Positions 34,853-46,184 are shown, counted from the stretch's first letter. The stretch: DNA of 64,000 bases from Ochotona curzoniae (GCF_017591425.1 NW_024464918.1:8368001-8432000); one strand, 5' to 3'. Made by a program: numbers and translations. The notes: generated by a model not told the origin, from the letters alone.

Positions 34853-36821
34853 GCGTGGTGCACTATGAAGAAGGATGGGACCCTTCCACACACGGCTCTT
34901 ACCTCGAAAGTCTACTGCTGACCTTTAACATATATTTTTGTAACTTCCTTTAAATCCACACTATGGAGAAAACAACCTTCTTGCTCTTCAGTTCTCAAGG
35001 GCTTATGTGCTCATGTTGCGCTAGTCATGTTGCATTAGATGTTGTAACTAAGAGGAACTTAGGTGATGCATCATAATGAGATGCACTCAGGGGAGAATTT
35101 GAAAAGAGGAAATAACAGGTGGATTTCAAAGAACTTAGTGCCTTGAAATCAAGCACCAGTGATTCTTATAAAGACCCCTTCCCCACTTCCTTATGAAGCT
35201 GAGGCCCCACAGTTCTGACTTTACTGCCAGCATGTTTACAAGGACACATAGAAGACACTTTATTAAGCACACAGTGTATGTAAGGACGAAGTCAACATGA
35301 TCCCTGCCATGAGAGGGCTGATAATCAAGTAGAGGTAAAAGAAAGGCGAGCAGATGGGTGTAGCAATTACTTATATGTTGATACAGATGGTGAGTTTGGA
35401 TTCTTTAGGACTTGGAGAAGCGTCCTGTAGTATTACTTAGTGAAATCTCAATAGAGAGATTTACGTGTCAGCTTCTTAATCTGAGGATGGCACTGACAAC
35501 AAAACTAACATGCATTCTTGGGTTTTCTGGAAACACACCGAGCACAATGTCTAATTTTAAAACAACATTATGTCAGCTTGCACTAATATGGCAAGAAGTA
35601 TCTTGCTTTATGATAAAAGAAGAGTGAGCTGGGCTAAGTGAATTGAACAAATCTACTGCAGAGGGCTATGAGTATAAAGAGGACTGACTAAGGGAGACAT
35701 TAAAGGATTAGAAGGTCATCCTGGAGGCAAGACTAAATGAGTGGCAGGGCTTTAATGAGAATAAATAATACAGATTATAAAGATGTAAAAAGAAAAAAAA
35801 ATCAGTTATACAAATGGAGAGGCTTCAAAGCAATAAAGCCATCCTCTTTTGAATGTAGTATCAGTGTATGATAAGGTTGCGATTTCAGTAGAAGACAGTC
35901 TAGAACATACTTAACACTATTTTTTTTCTAAGTAGATAGTGTTTGTATATTGGTATTTCTGCAAGATGTTGACAAAGATATTAAAACTTATTAACCGAGG
36001 AAGGACTTGATTAAATAAACTAGATCTATCTTTTAGTAACAGGACTATTCATAGCCTTTAAAAAGCAAAAGCATATGGGAATGGGGACATGGTATGCAAT
36101 ATCTCCTTCTAACATATCAATGATAGTTTTGTAATGGTGTGTCCAAATGATTTGGAAAATACTCTCCTACAGACAATGGAAAAGTTCTAAAGGGCCTTGA
36201 GAAAACAATGGCTATTATCCACTTTCAGATATAACAAGTTTTTTGAGAAATCAGCAACTTGCCGGTGTGCAAAATGTTTTCACCTTTCTCCCACTGTAGA
36301 TTTCAGTGCTGATCAGTCAATTCCCACGTTCTGGCTATGATATGTTACCTTGAGTGTATTCTACAACATACTAAACATGCATTATTTATACAACTTGGGC
36401 AGGTCAACATAAAGTTCTAATCTGACTTCAAGTTCAAGGCTCACCTGTTCAAATTCTTCCTGTGTGTGTTAAGATGGGAAGCAGAAGAAAAGAAAGGGCA
36501 ATTTTTGGTAATTCCTGGGGCTGCAGACTCCTCGTTGTACTGGCTAATACTGACCAGCAGTGCCTGTATGTGGCAGGTGACCCTTACTTGACTCACAAAA
36601 GTCCAAATGTATAGATTTTTCAGTTGCCCCATGTACTGATGCAACCCACCTCTCTCCACAATTCAAGCTGCTAGACACTTTCAGGGTGGGAAACTCAGAC
36701 AGAGGCTTCAACCTGCTGTTACCTCAGTACCTGCATGACCTATTACATCCTCACTTCCTTTCTCAGACAGCTGGTATTTAGGATCTTCTGAAATTGCTTA
36801 CCAAATCTAGTGATGAAACGC

Positions 36822-36858
36822 AGACTGCCTGGCACACAGATCAAGAAGCAGGCAGTCT
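36822..36858. repeat. Hairpin-forming inverted repeat
   Basis: agactgcctg at 36822-36831 and its exact complement caggcagtct at 36849-36858, with a 17-base loop. The stem is too short for a canonical microRNA precursor. Confidence 0.9.
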
Positions 36859-37069
36859 CAGCAGATACCAAACCAGGGAAGGGAAGGAATGCCATTTTTT
36901 TCTTTCTCATTGGTAATACAACCACTAAGAGAAGATCTAGGCAAAAAGCAGTCTCTCAGGCATGGTAACAGAATATGAAATTGTTTGTAAACACATATTC
37001 CCTAGAGTTTGCTTTAAATAGAAGGTTCCAGGAATCTTTGTCTTATGGCATTGGCCTCAGAGTACTACC

Positions 37070-37375
37070 AGGGGCAGAAGCATCTTGTGGCACAGTGTGT
37101 CAAGCTTCTTCCTGGGAAGCCGATGGCCCAAATGAGAATGCCTGGTTTTATCTCTGGCTAATCTAGCTTCCTGGTAATGTGCCTAGGAGGCAGCAGGTGA
37201 TGGCCCAGGTCCTTACATTCCTGTTCACATGAAGCTGTCTTTGGCCTGACTTGGTACTGGCTCTTGTGGGTATTTTGGGGGGAGTGAAGCAGGAGACAGA
37301 AGAGCCATCTCCTTCTCTAAGTCTCTGTCGCTCTGTTCCATGTCTCAATTTCTCTGCTTCTTAATATATAAAAAA
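37070..37375 (+). mobile_element. Old CSINE
   Basis: Landmarks are 'ggggcagaagcatcttgtgg', 'cacagtgtgtcaagcttctt', 'gcaggtgatggcccaggtcc', 'tttggggggagtgaagcagg' and 'aatttctctgcttcttaata', with an A-rich end. Frames at 36975-37348 are shadows. Confidence 0.8.
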
Positions 37376-37429
37376 AGAAGAATGTCAGGTGGCAGACCAT
37401 AACTGAGGGATTTAAAAAAAAAAAAAGAA

Positions 37430-37679
37430 AGAAGCTTGTTGTACAGGTTGAGCTGTGGCAGCCAGCACTTTCAACATGGGATGGGTGGCAGTCTAGCTTT
37501 GGGAATGATCCCAGGGTAGTCCTTGCCTACATGCTTGTAATGTATCAGTCTTCTTTTGAGATTCCTCTGCTAGAAATATTCATTTGGCATACATACCCAG
37601 CAGGAAACCATTTGCTCTACTTTTATAAAGGATTGACTCAGAGTCATCCCCCTCTTTAAGCATATACCTAGTTGACTTT
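37430..37679. other. Unassigned, possible CSINE head fragment
   Basis: The stretch at 37450-37510 ('gagctgtggcagccagcact', 'aacatgggatgggtggcagt') faintly resembles the 5' end of an old CSINE. The rest is unassigned. Confidence 0.25.
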
Positions 37680-38008
37680 TTTTTTAAAGACTTAATTATT
37701 TTTATTAGAAAGTCTTATTTGCAGAGAAGAGGACAGACAGAGAGGAAGATCCACCATCTGATGAATCACTCCCCACGTGACTACAATGCCAGAACTGAGC
37801 CAATCTGAAGCCAAGAGCCTGGAGCCTCTTCTGGGTCTCCCAGGTGGGTGTAGAGTCCCAAGACTTCGGGCCATCCTCAACTGCTTTCCCAGGCTAAAAG
37901 GAGGCAGCTGGATGGGAAGTGGAGCTGCCGGGTAATGACACCCATGTAGGATCCTGGTGCACGCAAGGCAAAGACTTGAGCCACAAGGCTATTATGCTGT
38001 GCCCCTGC
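37680..38008 (-). mobile_element. CSINE (pika-type), antisense, full length
   Basis: It runs from the tail 'cttaattatttttattagaa' through 'ctgatgaatcactccccacg', 'ctcttctgggtctcccaggt', 'aactgctttcccaggctaaa' and 'gctggatgggaagtggagct' to the head 'ctattatgctgtgccc'. Possible 8-bp target-site duplications (ttgacttt) lie at 37672-37679 and 38009-38016. Confidence 0.92.
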
Positions 38009-38439
38009 TTGACTTTCTAAAGAAGAAACACCCTGTGTTTAGAGGACAAGAAAACAGCTCACCATGAAAGCTGAATGCAGTATGAAAGAAGTGACTTGAT
38101 CTTCTTTTCCTTTCTCCTATGCACTTTGAATGTCCTCTGCAGGTACAAAGGAGGCTTGTGAAGAGATGTACACATTATCTATGCTTGGTTAACCTTGAGT
38201 TTTCCAGTTCCACAGGATAAAGGCTGCTTAGTAGTTCCCTTTACTATACAAATCCTTTTAATCAACTCATGGGGTTCCTGAGCAGATGTTGCTGTCAGCC
38301 TTAACAGCTGAATAACGCCAAGAATTCCAGTGGAAGTTCAGCCATGAAGCAAGCCCATCAAGGCAGAAAGTAGATGCTAAGTGCTGTGGAAGCAGAATGT
38401 AAGGAGGGACAATGAACACGGACTACTGCTGCGGGAGAC

Positions 38440-39060
38440 TGACAAGTATTTTGGTTTAAATGAAAAAAATACAGAGCTTTCTCTGAATTGTTTTTAGCTC
38501 CAAGGTCCAAAGAAGGACAGGTAACAAGCATGCCTGCACGTCAGCCCACAGGGATTTATATTTTTCTTCTCAGTCTCCAATGTGTCCACAGTGAGATGCA
38601 ACCGAGTTCTTGACCTTGGTTATTGCGACAGCTTTGCCAGTTCCCCATAAATTCTCTCTTCATGCTCAATTTAATTTGAGTAAGTACTATTTCAAGTACC
38701 ACAACCTGGCCTTTTTTTTTATGAATTCTATTTCTTATGAATAAGGAACTATAACAGAGACCAGAAATATTGGGATTATGGTTATTTTGCATCTGCCACA
38801 CTGCGATCGCCACCGTAAGTGGGTGAAAATATTGGGTTAATCACTGAGGAAAGATCTGGAGACCGAGACGAAAATCTCCAGCCTTCTGCGGTCTCCAGTC
38901 ATCTAAACATGAAAATATGTTTTAAACAAGAAATTTGCAATGAGAGAAGAGACATCACCAACCGGAGGAAAGTAACAGTGTGATGTAGGTACATACTCTT
39001 AATGTGAAATGACCATTAAAAGCTAAGGGTCTCTTTTCATAATGTGTTCCTCACTGACAG
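38440..39060. promoter_or_regulatory. Possible conserved non-coding element with hairpin
   Basis: Repeat-free DNA with preserved CpGs (ctgcgatcgccaccgt near 38801, 'gaccgagacg' at 38861, 'ctgcggtctcc' near 38886, 'accaaccgga' near 38958). It includes the 10-bp inverted repeat at 38856-38898. An 85-codon minus frame (38556-38813) has no protein resemblance. Conservation is suspected from CpG retention and complexity only. Confidence 0.3.
38856..38898. repeat. CpG-containing hairpin
   Basis: ctggagaccg (38856-38865) and its exact complement cggtctccag (38889-38898) enclose a 23-base loop that itself contains a second 'tctccag'. Confidence 0.9.
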
Positions 39061-39559
39061 GCAGCTGTGTAAAAGGAAAGCTTGTTTTAATGCAGGCTGA
39101 GTGTGAGACACTCAATCAATAATTGTGGAATGAATGCTGAAAGCCTGCTTTTCTGCTCCTACTGCCAGACAAGGGTTCTTGTTTTTATTTTGTTTTCTAT
39201 TTATTTGCTAGTGGCTTGTTTTTCCTGCCCACCATCCATTTCCTCCCTTTAACAAGAGTATACAGTTTTCTAAGGCAACTTCCCCAAAGCTGCTGTAGGC
39301 AGTGGAATTGGTCATGTCACTGACGGGCCCCAGCCACACTAGGCTAAAAGGTGAAAAAAAAAAGAGATTCAAAATAGTTTCTTGGAAGAGCAAGAGGGAT
39401 CTAGCTGGAGCTGATTGTGTGAGCTGTTCTTTCACTGTTACGGCAGTCTAGTAAATCTTTTTTGGATAAAACCCGTGTCATCCTCATTCCTATATTTTCA
39501 GGATTCTACTTCCTGACTTTTCTTTCCCTAGCTCTTCTTTTTATTTCACTGCACAGTCA

Positions 39560-40060
39560 CCGACAAGAATAAAACAAAAATTAACTTGTGGTTGTATTCT
39601 CAAGTTTGGTGCAGAAAAATAGAAGCTTACCAGATATGCCATTGAGGAGAACTATCAACAGTATTCCAGACACACTTTGGATAGCCAGCCTTTATTACTC
39701 AGACTGGAACCATACCATACATGGATACGAGATACTACTGGAATCTTCTGAGTCTGCCTTGCAGAACAATAAGAAAATTAGTTGAAAGCTTCCAATCTGA
39801 CTAAAGCTTACCAATGTCTCAGTGTCTCAGGATTGACAGCCACATGAATTCATGATGTTAGCTGCCCAAAGCCCCACACACCGAACATGCTCCAGTGCTG
39901 GACACACGGTCAACGAAGCAGCATGCACCTGACCTGAGCATGAATTTGAGGACCAGAAGAACCTTTTCTTTCGCTGACCAATCATTTCGTATGGCTCATC
40001 TCATCTTTCTCCCTTCCTAATATCATTTATAAAAACTACTGGAAGAGTCATGTGTATTAC
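39560..40060 (+). repeat. Dispersed repeat, copy A (possible LTR-element fragment)
   Basis: This segment is related to 45000-45490. Both end an open frame with a similar peptide (copy A ESALQNNKKIS-stop, frame 39588-39785). They then share the sequences 'tcaggatt', 'gccaaag/gcccaaag', 'ttctttc..gctgaccaatc' and a run up to a TATA/AATAAA-like site near 40028. The layout of coding end followed by CCAAT-like and A-rich signals would suit the end of a retrovirus-like element and its LTR, but the family is not identified. Limits are approximate. Confidence 0.4.
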
Positions 40061-40270
40061 AATAACGCATGGTTCTTTCTCAACAGAAGGTTATGGAGTG
40101 ATACCCGAAAACTGCTACATCCTGACCACAAGAGACACAACTACTCACACAAACTTCTGCTGTTACCTGCTCTTACAAAGTTCTCAGACAGGGAAATAGG
40201 ACATGGATCAGCTTATAAAATGGAACACAAATACCCCTGCTTTAAAGCATCTGTTTCCTGCTTTTTCTAG
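40060..40270. other. Unassigned
   Basis: A 72-codon plus frame (40052-40270) directly follows copy A, with no recognisable motif. It may belong to the same element. Confidence 0.25.
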
Positions 40271-40606
40271 CTTTTAAGGGAAGGGAGCAGGAAGCGACAT
40301 CTGAACTGTTTAAATATCTTCATTTGCAATCTGAGAAAAAGCCATCGGGGGCATTCACATACGAGAGAGCAGGTCTGGTAATGCTGAGTTCAACACCTGC
40401 ATTCCTGGGATAATCATAAAATCCACATACTCGTAACAGTTTAGCTAGGCAGCCTCAAAGTCTCCGACTGCACCAGGGCATTCGGTGATCTCATTTGCAC
40501 TCAGCATATGTATAAATCATGCCACCCTGCCTGGCTGAACTCCCTTGGTAGTGATCATTTGTTTATAATATGCTGCTTGCATGTCATTTGAAGAAGGGCC
40601 AATTTC

Positions 40607-40612
<6 letters not shown>
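40270..40612. promoter_or_regulatory. Possible conserved non-coding element
   Basis: A repeat-free block with an E-box CATATG at 40505-40510, an octamer-like atttgca just upstream (about 40493), 'tgatcatttgtttataatat' (forkhead-like) around 40553, and several CpGs. The evidence is sequence character only. Confidence 0.28.

Positions 40613-40656
<44 letters not shown>
40613..40656. repeat. 44-base T homopolymer
   Basis: An uninterrupted run of T. It lies 24 bases before the tail of a CSINE rather than being that tail. It could be an expanded mononucleotide repeat or the poly(A) of another, otherwise unrecognised, insertion. Length in such runs is often misread. Confidence 0.9.
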
Positions 40657-40659
<3 letters not shown>

Positions 40660-40679
40660 CAGTGGTCTAGGGTCTACTC

Positions 40680-41012
40680 TTTTTTAAAAAATATTTTTAT
40701 TTGTATTGGAAAAGCAGATATACAGAGAGAAGTGGAGAGAGAGGGGAAGATCTTCTTTCCACTGACTCACTCCCTAAGCAGCCGCAATGGCCAGAGTTGA
40801 GCCAATCTGAAGCCAGGAGCCAGGAGAATCTTCCATGTCTTCCACGCGGTTACAGGGACCCAAGACTTTGGGCCATCTTTGACTGCTTTCCCAGGCTACA
40901 GGCAGGGAGCTGGATAGGAAGTGGGGCTATTGGGACACAAACTAGAACCCATATGGGATGCCAATGCATGCAAGGCGAGGACTTTAACTGTTAGGCTATC
41001 ATGCTGGGCCCA
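40680..41012 (-). mobile_element. CSINE (pika-type), antisense, full length
   Basis: It contains 'cagatatacagagagaagtg', 'tccactgactcactccctaa', 'gaagccaggagccaggagaa', 'gactgctttcccaggctaca', 'gggagctggataggaagtgg' and the head 'ctatcatgctgggcc'. The 97-codon plus frame at 40701-40994 is its shadow. A short 'tctact' may be the remains of the target-site duplication. Confidence 0.92.
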
Positions 41013-41733
41013 GATCTACTTTCCTAAGTCACATAGAACTCTCCATATCCTTTACACAGATTTAAGTCAAATCCCGAAAAAAAAAATGTGCTAGACTATC
41101 TTTGCAGGCCTAAATGATAGGTTCCTAATAGGCCAAATAAACTCATCAAGAATTGCAATTTAATTAAACATTAATTACATAGCATTTTCTTTTTAATTAC
41201 TGTCACTTGAGTTGAACTGTGTCTAGAAATTTGTTTGTATTGATTGTGACGGTAATAAAGCCAGTCTGCTCATCAGGCTTTTTCTTTAGCATCCTCAATG
41301 GATTAACATGGTTTTGCATTCTTCACTTGCTTTCCTAGGGTACTGTATCAAGTGGATTATAACTTCAAATGCCAAGAAGATTAAAAAAAAATACTTAACT
41401 GAAAAAAGCTAGGACAGGGGTAATTATCACCCAGGTTTTTCAGTGATTTTTTTTGTGTGTGTAGGTAAAGCTTCAAGAAACATTTTTTAAAGAAAGGATA
41501 AAACGTACTTTTAATAGTAGATATGTAAGTCTTCAACATGGCATCTATTGACTCTCTTCAGATGTTTAAAACCTCAGTGTGTCTTAAATCATGTGAAATA
41601 TGGTCACTGACATCTAAAAAGTGCAACAAAATATATGTACTGAATGGCCTGTGGATTGAGATATATAATTGTCTAATGAAAAGGTTATCTGCTGTGTTAA
41701 GACCATCACTTGTAGAAAATTTCTATTATTTCT

Positions 41734-41757
41734 AAGATACAGCCTAGGCTGTATCTT
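41734..41757. repeat. Perfect 24-bp palindrome
   Basis: The half-site aagatacagcct is followed by its exact reverse complement, with no spacer. It sits in single-copy-looking DNA and has mixed base composition, so it is not a by-product of a simple AT run. Confidence 0.95.
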
Positions 41758-42987
41758 CAAAGAGCTCAAATTTTATGTTGAATGGAATTCCTCCATGGGT
41801 ATTACTATATTCTATTACCAGCTTATGGTATCTAATTTATAAAGTCAATTTACATGCAAAGCTCTCTGTATTCTTTGTACCACTTACATTCATCACAATA
41901 CATTTATATTTCCTTTGCAAAATCACTTCCTGGCTTCCAGCTGTTCAACACATAACTTTTTAAACAAAAGAAACTAATTTACATGCTTTTTTTTTTCCAA
42001 TAGGCCAATTCTAATTCAGCAACTAGGTCTATAAAACCTTAAAAAATGATTCCCTTCATGTGAATAGGTGAATGGGTGGGAAAAGATCCTTCTCTAACAG
42101 CTACTATCAACACAGTGTAATATTTTCTCACATATTTAGCAGCTATACCCAAAGCCACATAAAGAAGTAAAGGATTTTAGTGACATCACAAAGAGGAAGC
42201 CAATGACAGTATTTTAAGAAGTAGTGGGCATGAAATTTGTGCCCAACGAAGAGTCTCTCCTTTAACTCTGGTGCTGATGTAGAAGATTGGTTTTCCTGAC
42301 TAATGAACAAACAAACATACGTTTTCCACTTCTTGCCCCTCTGACTATTCCATCTCTCCAAGAAGTTGGGCATGAAGATATCACACTGAATCTCTTCCAC
42401 GCAATTCCTCATGTCAAAAGCCCCTCTGAATAAATGCTCAGTTATTTCATTCCAAGCCTTATAACCCTGAAAAAAATTCACCCTTAAATCATACTTCCAT
42501 AAAGATATCTTAGCTATCATGCAAGTTTCATCTTTTTTTTAAAAAAATGAATTTGATGGAATGTAATTTAAAATACAATGCTGTGTCACTTGCAGAACAC
42601 TCTGCACAAGTATGCAATGATATACCACAACTGCTGTTCATCATCATGGACAACTGCCACTGTAAAAAAAAATCAAGTGTCAACCAAAAGGCTGTACACT
42701 GACTCCCTAAACACTTTGGCTGAGCAGGTACAGTTACCCCAAACACACAGGACAAGTTCTTTCTGCTACAAGGAATTGCACTTAATGCCAACTGCAATGT
42801 AGTCTAATATATTATAAATACTAATACAACTTATAAAATACAAAGAAGCTTTTCAAGGGGTACTGGGAAAAAAGCTAGACAGGGTGGGGAAATGGAGGCA
42901 GAGTTCATTAATCTAATAAAAGTTTAAATCAAGGGCACTATGCAAAATTTAAATATGCAACTTCTTCAGGGCAGGTTCTTTTCCTTC

Positions 42988-43005
42988 TACCTGAAATTTC
43001 AGGTA
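42988..43005. repeat. Perfect 18-bp palindrome
   Basis: tacctgaaatttcaggta equals its own reverse complement. The symmetry stops on both sides. Confidence 0.95.
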
Positions 43006-44999
43006 AAAATAAGGCCACGCATCACACTAAGACCTTCACTGGAGTCAAAATCAATCAATGTACTTTACATTTCAACTTTAAAAGGTTTGGTTTTTCAGTT
43101 GTGGTATTTTTTTTTTTAAATCAATGTCTTCAGATTTATTTTCAAGTGCAAAATCAGTGAAAACCTGTCAATATAGGAACAAATTGCTCATTTTATCTTT
43201 TAGGACTGAATATGATAAGAGTTTGTCAGATACTTCTTAATGGTGTGCAACTTATCACAAATACAAACCAATCTTTAAAACGAAATACAGTTACTAAATA
43301 AAGCAGCTAGGTATGTTACATTTTTATTTTGGAAATTATTCTTAGAACTCATATTGAAGCATAAGATTCTCCAGTGATTCTAGTTGTTTTTTTTCTTCTT
43401 TTCCTTTTTTTTTTAAATTCAAGGCAAACATATTGATTTATTTGGTGAGTTCAGTAAAGCAAGAAGGATGAAGAAGGTTAAAAAATGAAATGTTCCCTTG
43501 AAAGTGTGCTGATCTTAGTACAAAGACATACTGAGTTTTAAATCCTGAATATGCAGTCTCCATGGGGATCATATATGTTATTTCTGCTGTTTCTTTTGCT
43601 TAACGATTGGGAGTTTGAAAACAATGAGTTTGGGTTTGGTTTCTCTTCCAAGTCACATAGCACGCGGGTAAAAAGGAAAAAAAAAAAAAACAGCTCTGTG
43701 CTCTGAGATGATGTGATGTACCTGGTTTAGACTTGATCAAAATGAGAGGAATGTGAAACTGAAGAGAACTGAAATTAACTAGAAACCTGACTCTATCATC
43801 TGGTGAAACTTCATTAGGTTCTTTGAATCCTGAGAAGTATCCTTTCATGGACAACTTGCTGGCAGCAGATGATTGGGGTCGTCCCAGATGGCACAGCTCT
43901 CTAAGGACTCATGATTAAAATGTTCTCAAATAAGTCCTTTGTTTGTAAACACAGAGTACTTCTGTAGTCGCAAAGTAATGAATGCTAAATATACTTGTAA
44001 CTGGATACCAAGTTGAGAAACAAGTAATTTCTTGCTTTTATGCTGTATTAGAAAACATCTTTTTACTGGTGTTGAGTAACATTGAATTAGCAAGACAGAG
44101 AGAGTTGTCAGGAGTCACAGCGCAAGGAAACACATCAGGAATTTATTAGATTTGGATTTATCAGTGCATAGAAATTCATGATGTTTAACTTAAAGGCAAA
44201 AAGAGCAGAACACTTTGAATAATAGCTTGAAGTGGATGATTAGCTAAGGGGATACAACATTTAATAGCCAAAATAAATTACTATAATTATTTTATTACCT
44301 ATGCTAACTGATTCCATTGTTTTTATTGAAATAACAGCTCCCTGAGGAAGGGAACACTGCTATAAGGAATCTCAGCTGTAGGCTGGTATGTTCTACAGCA
44401 ATCAAAAACAATGAAAAATAGCCTTCATTGATAATACCATTAATGGCTGAGATACAGCCCTAGGAGAAAATACACCATTTAAGTGGAAGCACCTGGAAAT
44501 ATCTGGCTATTTCTTGATAGATATTAAAAACTATAGGTTTACTTTTGGCTATTTAACCCCTGTATTTGCACTCTTACTGGTTTAAGTTATCAGGATGTAA
44601 GTCTTGTTTTTCCATGTCTGCTTTTCAGGAAGACCTTCCTGAGATTCTAATATAGTCACCTTCTAGCAAAAACATATACATGTGACTATACTCTTGTACT
44701 CAAGCTTCTATAAATAGTGGTAAGAAGGCAGAATGAGTCAGGGAGCCAGAATGTGTGTAAGGCCTTTAAGTAAAAACATTGTATATTCCTAGAAATTCAT
44801 GTTTTTTATTAAATCAAATTTAAATACAAGTTTTCTATTAGAAAAATCCAAGGATGCAACACGGAGCATGTAAACATGCTCATACTTGAAAAGAAAGCTT
44901 TCTTAAAAAAAAATTACAAATTGGGATAGACCTTCATCATCTCTCCTCTCACCTAGCCAGCCATCTCTGCTATGTCCTAGTTTCTCTGATTTGGGGGCA

Positions 45000-45490
45000 T
45001 TTCATTTCAGAGACTGTTAAATGCTGCTAACCCAATTCTTCTGGTCCTCTTACTGTCCTTCTGCAGTTAAGCTCATGGGGTACGGTACAACTCAAATCCA
45101 GAGGGAAAGAATAGAGCAGAAATTTCTCAAATCACACCCTACACAGATGCAAAATGAGCAACAAAATGAAACTTTGGAATCTACCTTGCAGAACAATAGG
45201 AAACTTTGTTAAAGTTCCTCAAGCAGCCAAAAACCTGTCAGGATTTTGAGATGACAACTGCGGCATATACTACTCGCAGTTCAATGAACTTCAGATAGTG
45301 TGAGTCAAAACCACCAGCCAAAGTATTTGGCTAAAATGGCTTTTTTAAGAACATGAAACATGTGTAGAGCAGCGAGGTGACCCGCACCTGTATAGAAAGT
45401 CTTGGTGTTCTTTCAAGTTGAACAATCAACTCCAGTTTCCAGTCCATGTTCTTTGTTCCATTCCCAATAAATGTAAAAGGTTTTCAGAAG
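45000..45490 (+). repeat. Dispersed repeat, copy B (possible LTR-element fragment)
   Basis: This is the second member of the pair described at 39560. Its frame (45021-45212) ends ESTLQNNRKLC-stop, close to the end of copy A. After the stop it shares ordered blocks with copy A up to 'cccaataaatgtaaaagg' near 45463, where a canonical AATAAA sits. Copy B is clearer than A in that region. The family is unidentified. Confidence 0.42.
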
Positions 45491-45494
45491 TCAA

Positions 45495-45864
45495 ATTTGA
45501 GTGCGATTTCTGGCTCCTTATTTGATGAGTACCTTTCAATGTACACAGGCAACTGAACTCACAATGGTTCAGGAATATAATGGTGAGTTAGAGATGACTG
45601 AATTCAAGTCAGGTTTCAATGAATCTGACCAAATGCCTTCAGTTTGTGGGTTTTATTTGTTTATTTTTGGTAAAGGTAGGCTGATGTTTCTTTTTCAATT
45701 CACATTATGTGCATCACATGTAACTACTTTTTTAAAAAATTTAGGTTTATAAAATACTCCGAGATTCAAATTTCAGATAGCTTCTTCCATGTGTCTGCCA
45801 AACTTCAGTAGCTCTTCATTCATTCTCATTCACTCAAATACTCATTTACATAAACAAAGTCTCC
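45495..45864. other. No gene seen
   Basis: An 83-codon plus frame (45501-45752) has a hydrophobic C-terminal third but no recognisable motif. It could be a continuation of the preceding repeat. Confidence 0.3.
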
Positions 45865-45865
45865 T

Positions 45866-46115
45866 GAGGGGCCAGGATTGTGGCATAGCACATTAAACTG
45901 CCACCTGGAATGCCAGCTGGAATCACTACTGTTCCACTTCTAATCTAGATCTGGGCTAATGAGCCTGGGAAGCAGGTAAAAATGGCCCAAGTGCTTGGTA
46001 CACCAAACACATGTCAAGGACCCAAATGAAGCTCTGGGCTGCAACTTCAGCTTGGCCCAGCACTGGCTCTTATGGCTTTTATTGGGGAGTGAATCAGTGG
46101 ATGGAAGAGACCCAT
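45866..46115 (+). mobile_element. Old CSINE lacking tail
   Basis: Landmarks are 'ggggccaggattgtggcata', 'gcacattaaactgccacctg', 'aaatggcccaagtgcttggt', 'ggcccagcactggctcttat' and 'ggggagtgaatcagtggatg'. It stops at 'gaagagaccc' without the usual A-rich tail. Confidence 0.82.
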
Positions 46116-46140
46116 TGCTGTATTAAGTGAAATGCATTGT

Positions 46141-46153
46141 TTCAATATATATA

Positions 46154-46184
<31 letters not shown>

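Larger units (their letters stand above)
34505..37070. other. Single-copy-looking DNA, no gene seen
   Basis: No frame above 78 codons and no clear repeat. Short inverted repeats occur at 34825-34852 and 36822-36858. The block 34500-34900 has moderate complexity and could be conserved, but has no distinguishing feature beyond the palindromes. Confidence 0.35.
41013..44995. other. Single-copy-looking DNA, no gene seen
   Basis: Nearly 4 kb without a recognised transposon. It holds two perfect palindromes (41734-41757, 42988-43005), T runs near 43113 and 43392, and a 125-codon minus frame at 42143-42520 that has no recognisable domain. Frames at 42528-42802 and 43600-43854 are similarly anonymous. 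A processed pseudogene on the minus strand was considered for 42530-43990 but could not be supported. Confidence 0.4.

Noticed and set aside
42530..43990. Minus-strand processed pseudogene
   Set aside because: The peptide at 43600-43854 looked gene-like at first, but I could not link it to a known protein. There is no clear poly(A) end with a polyadenylation signal and target-site duplications.
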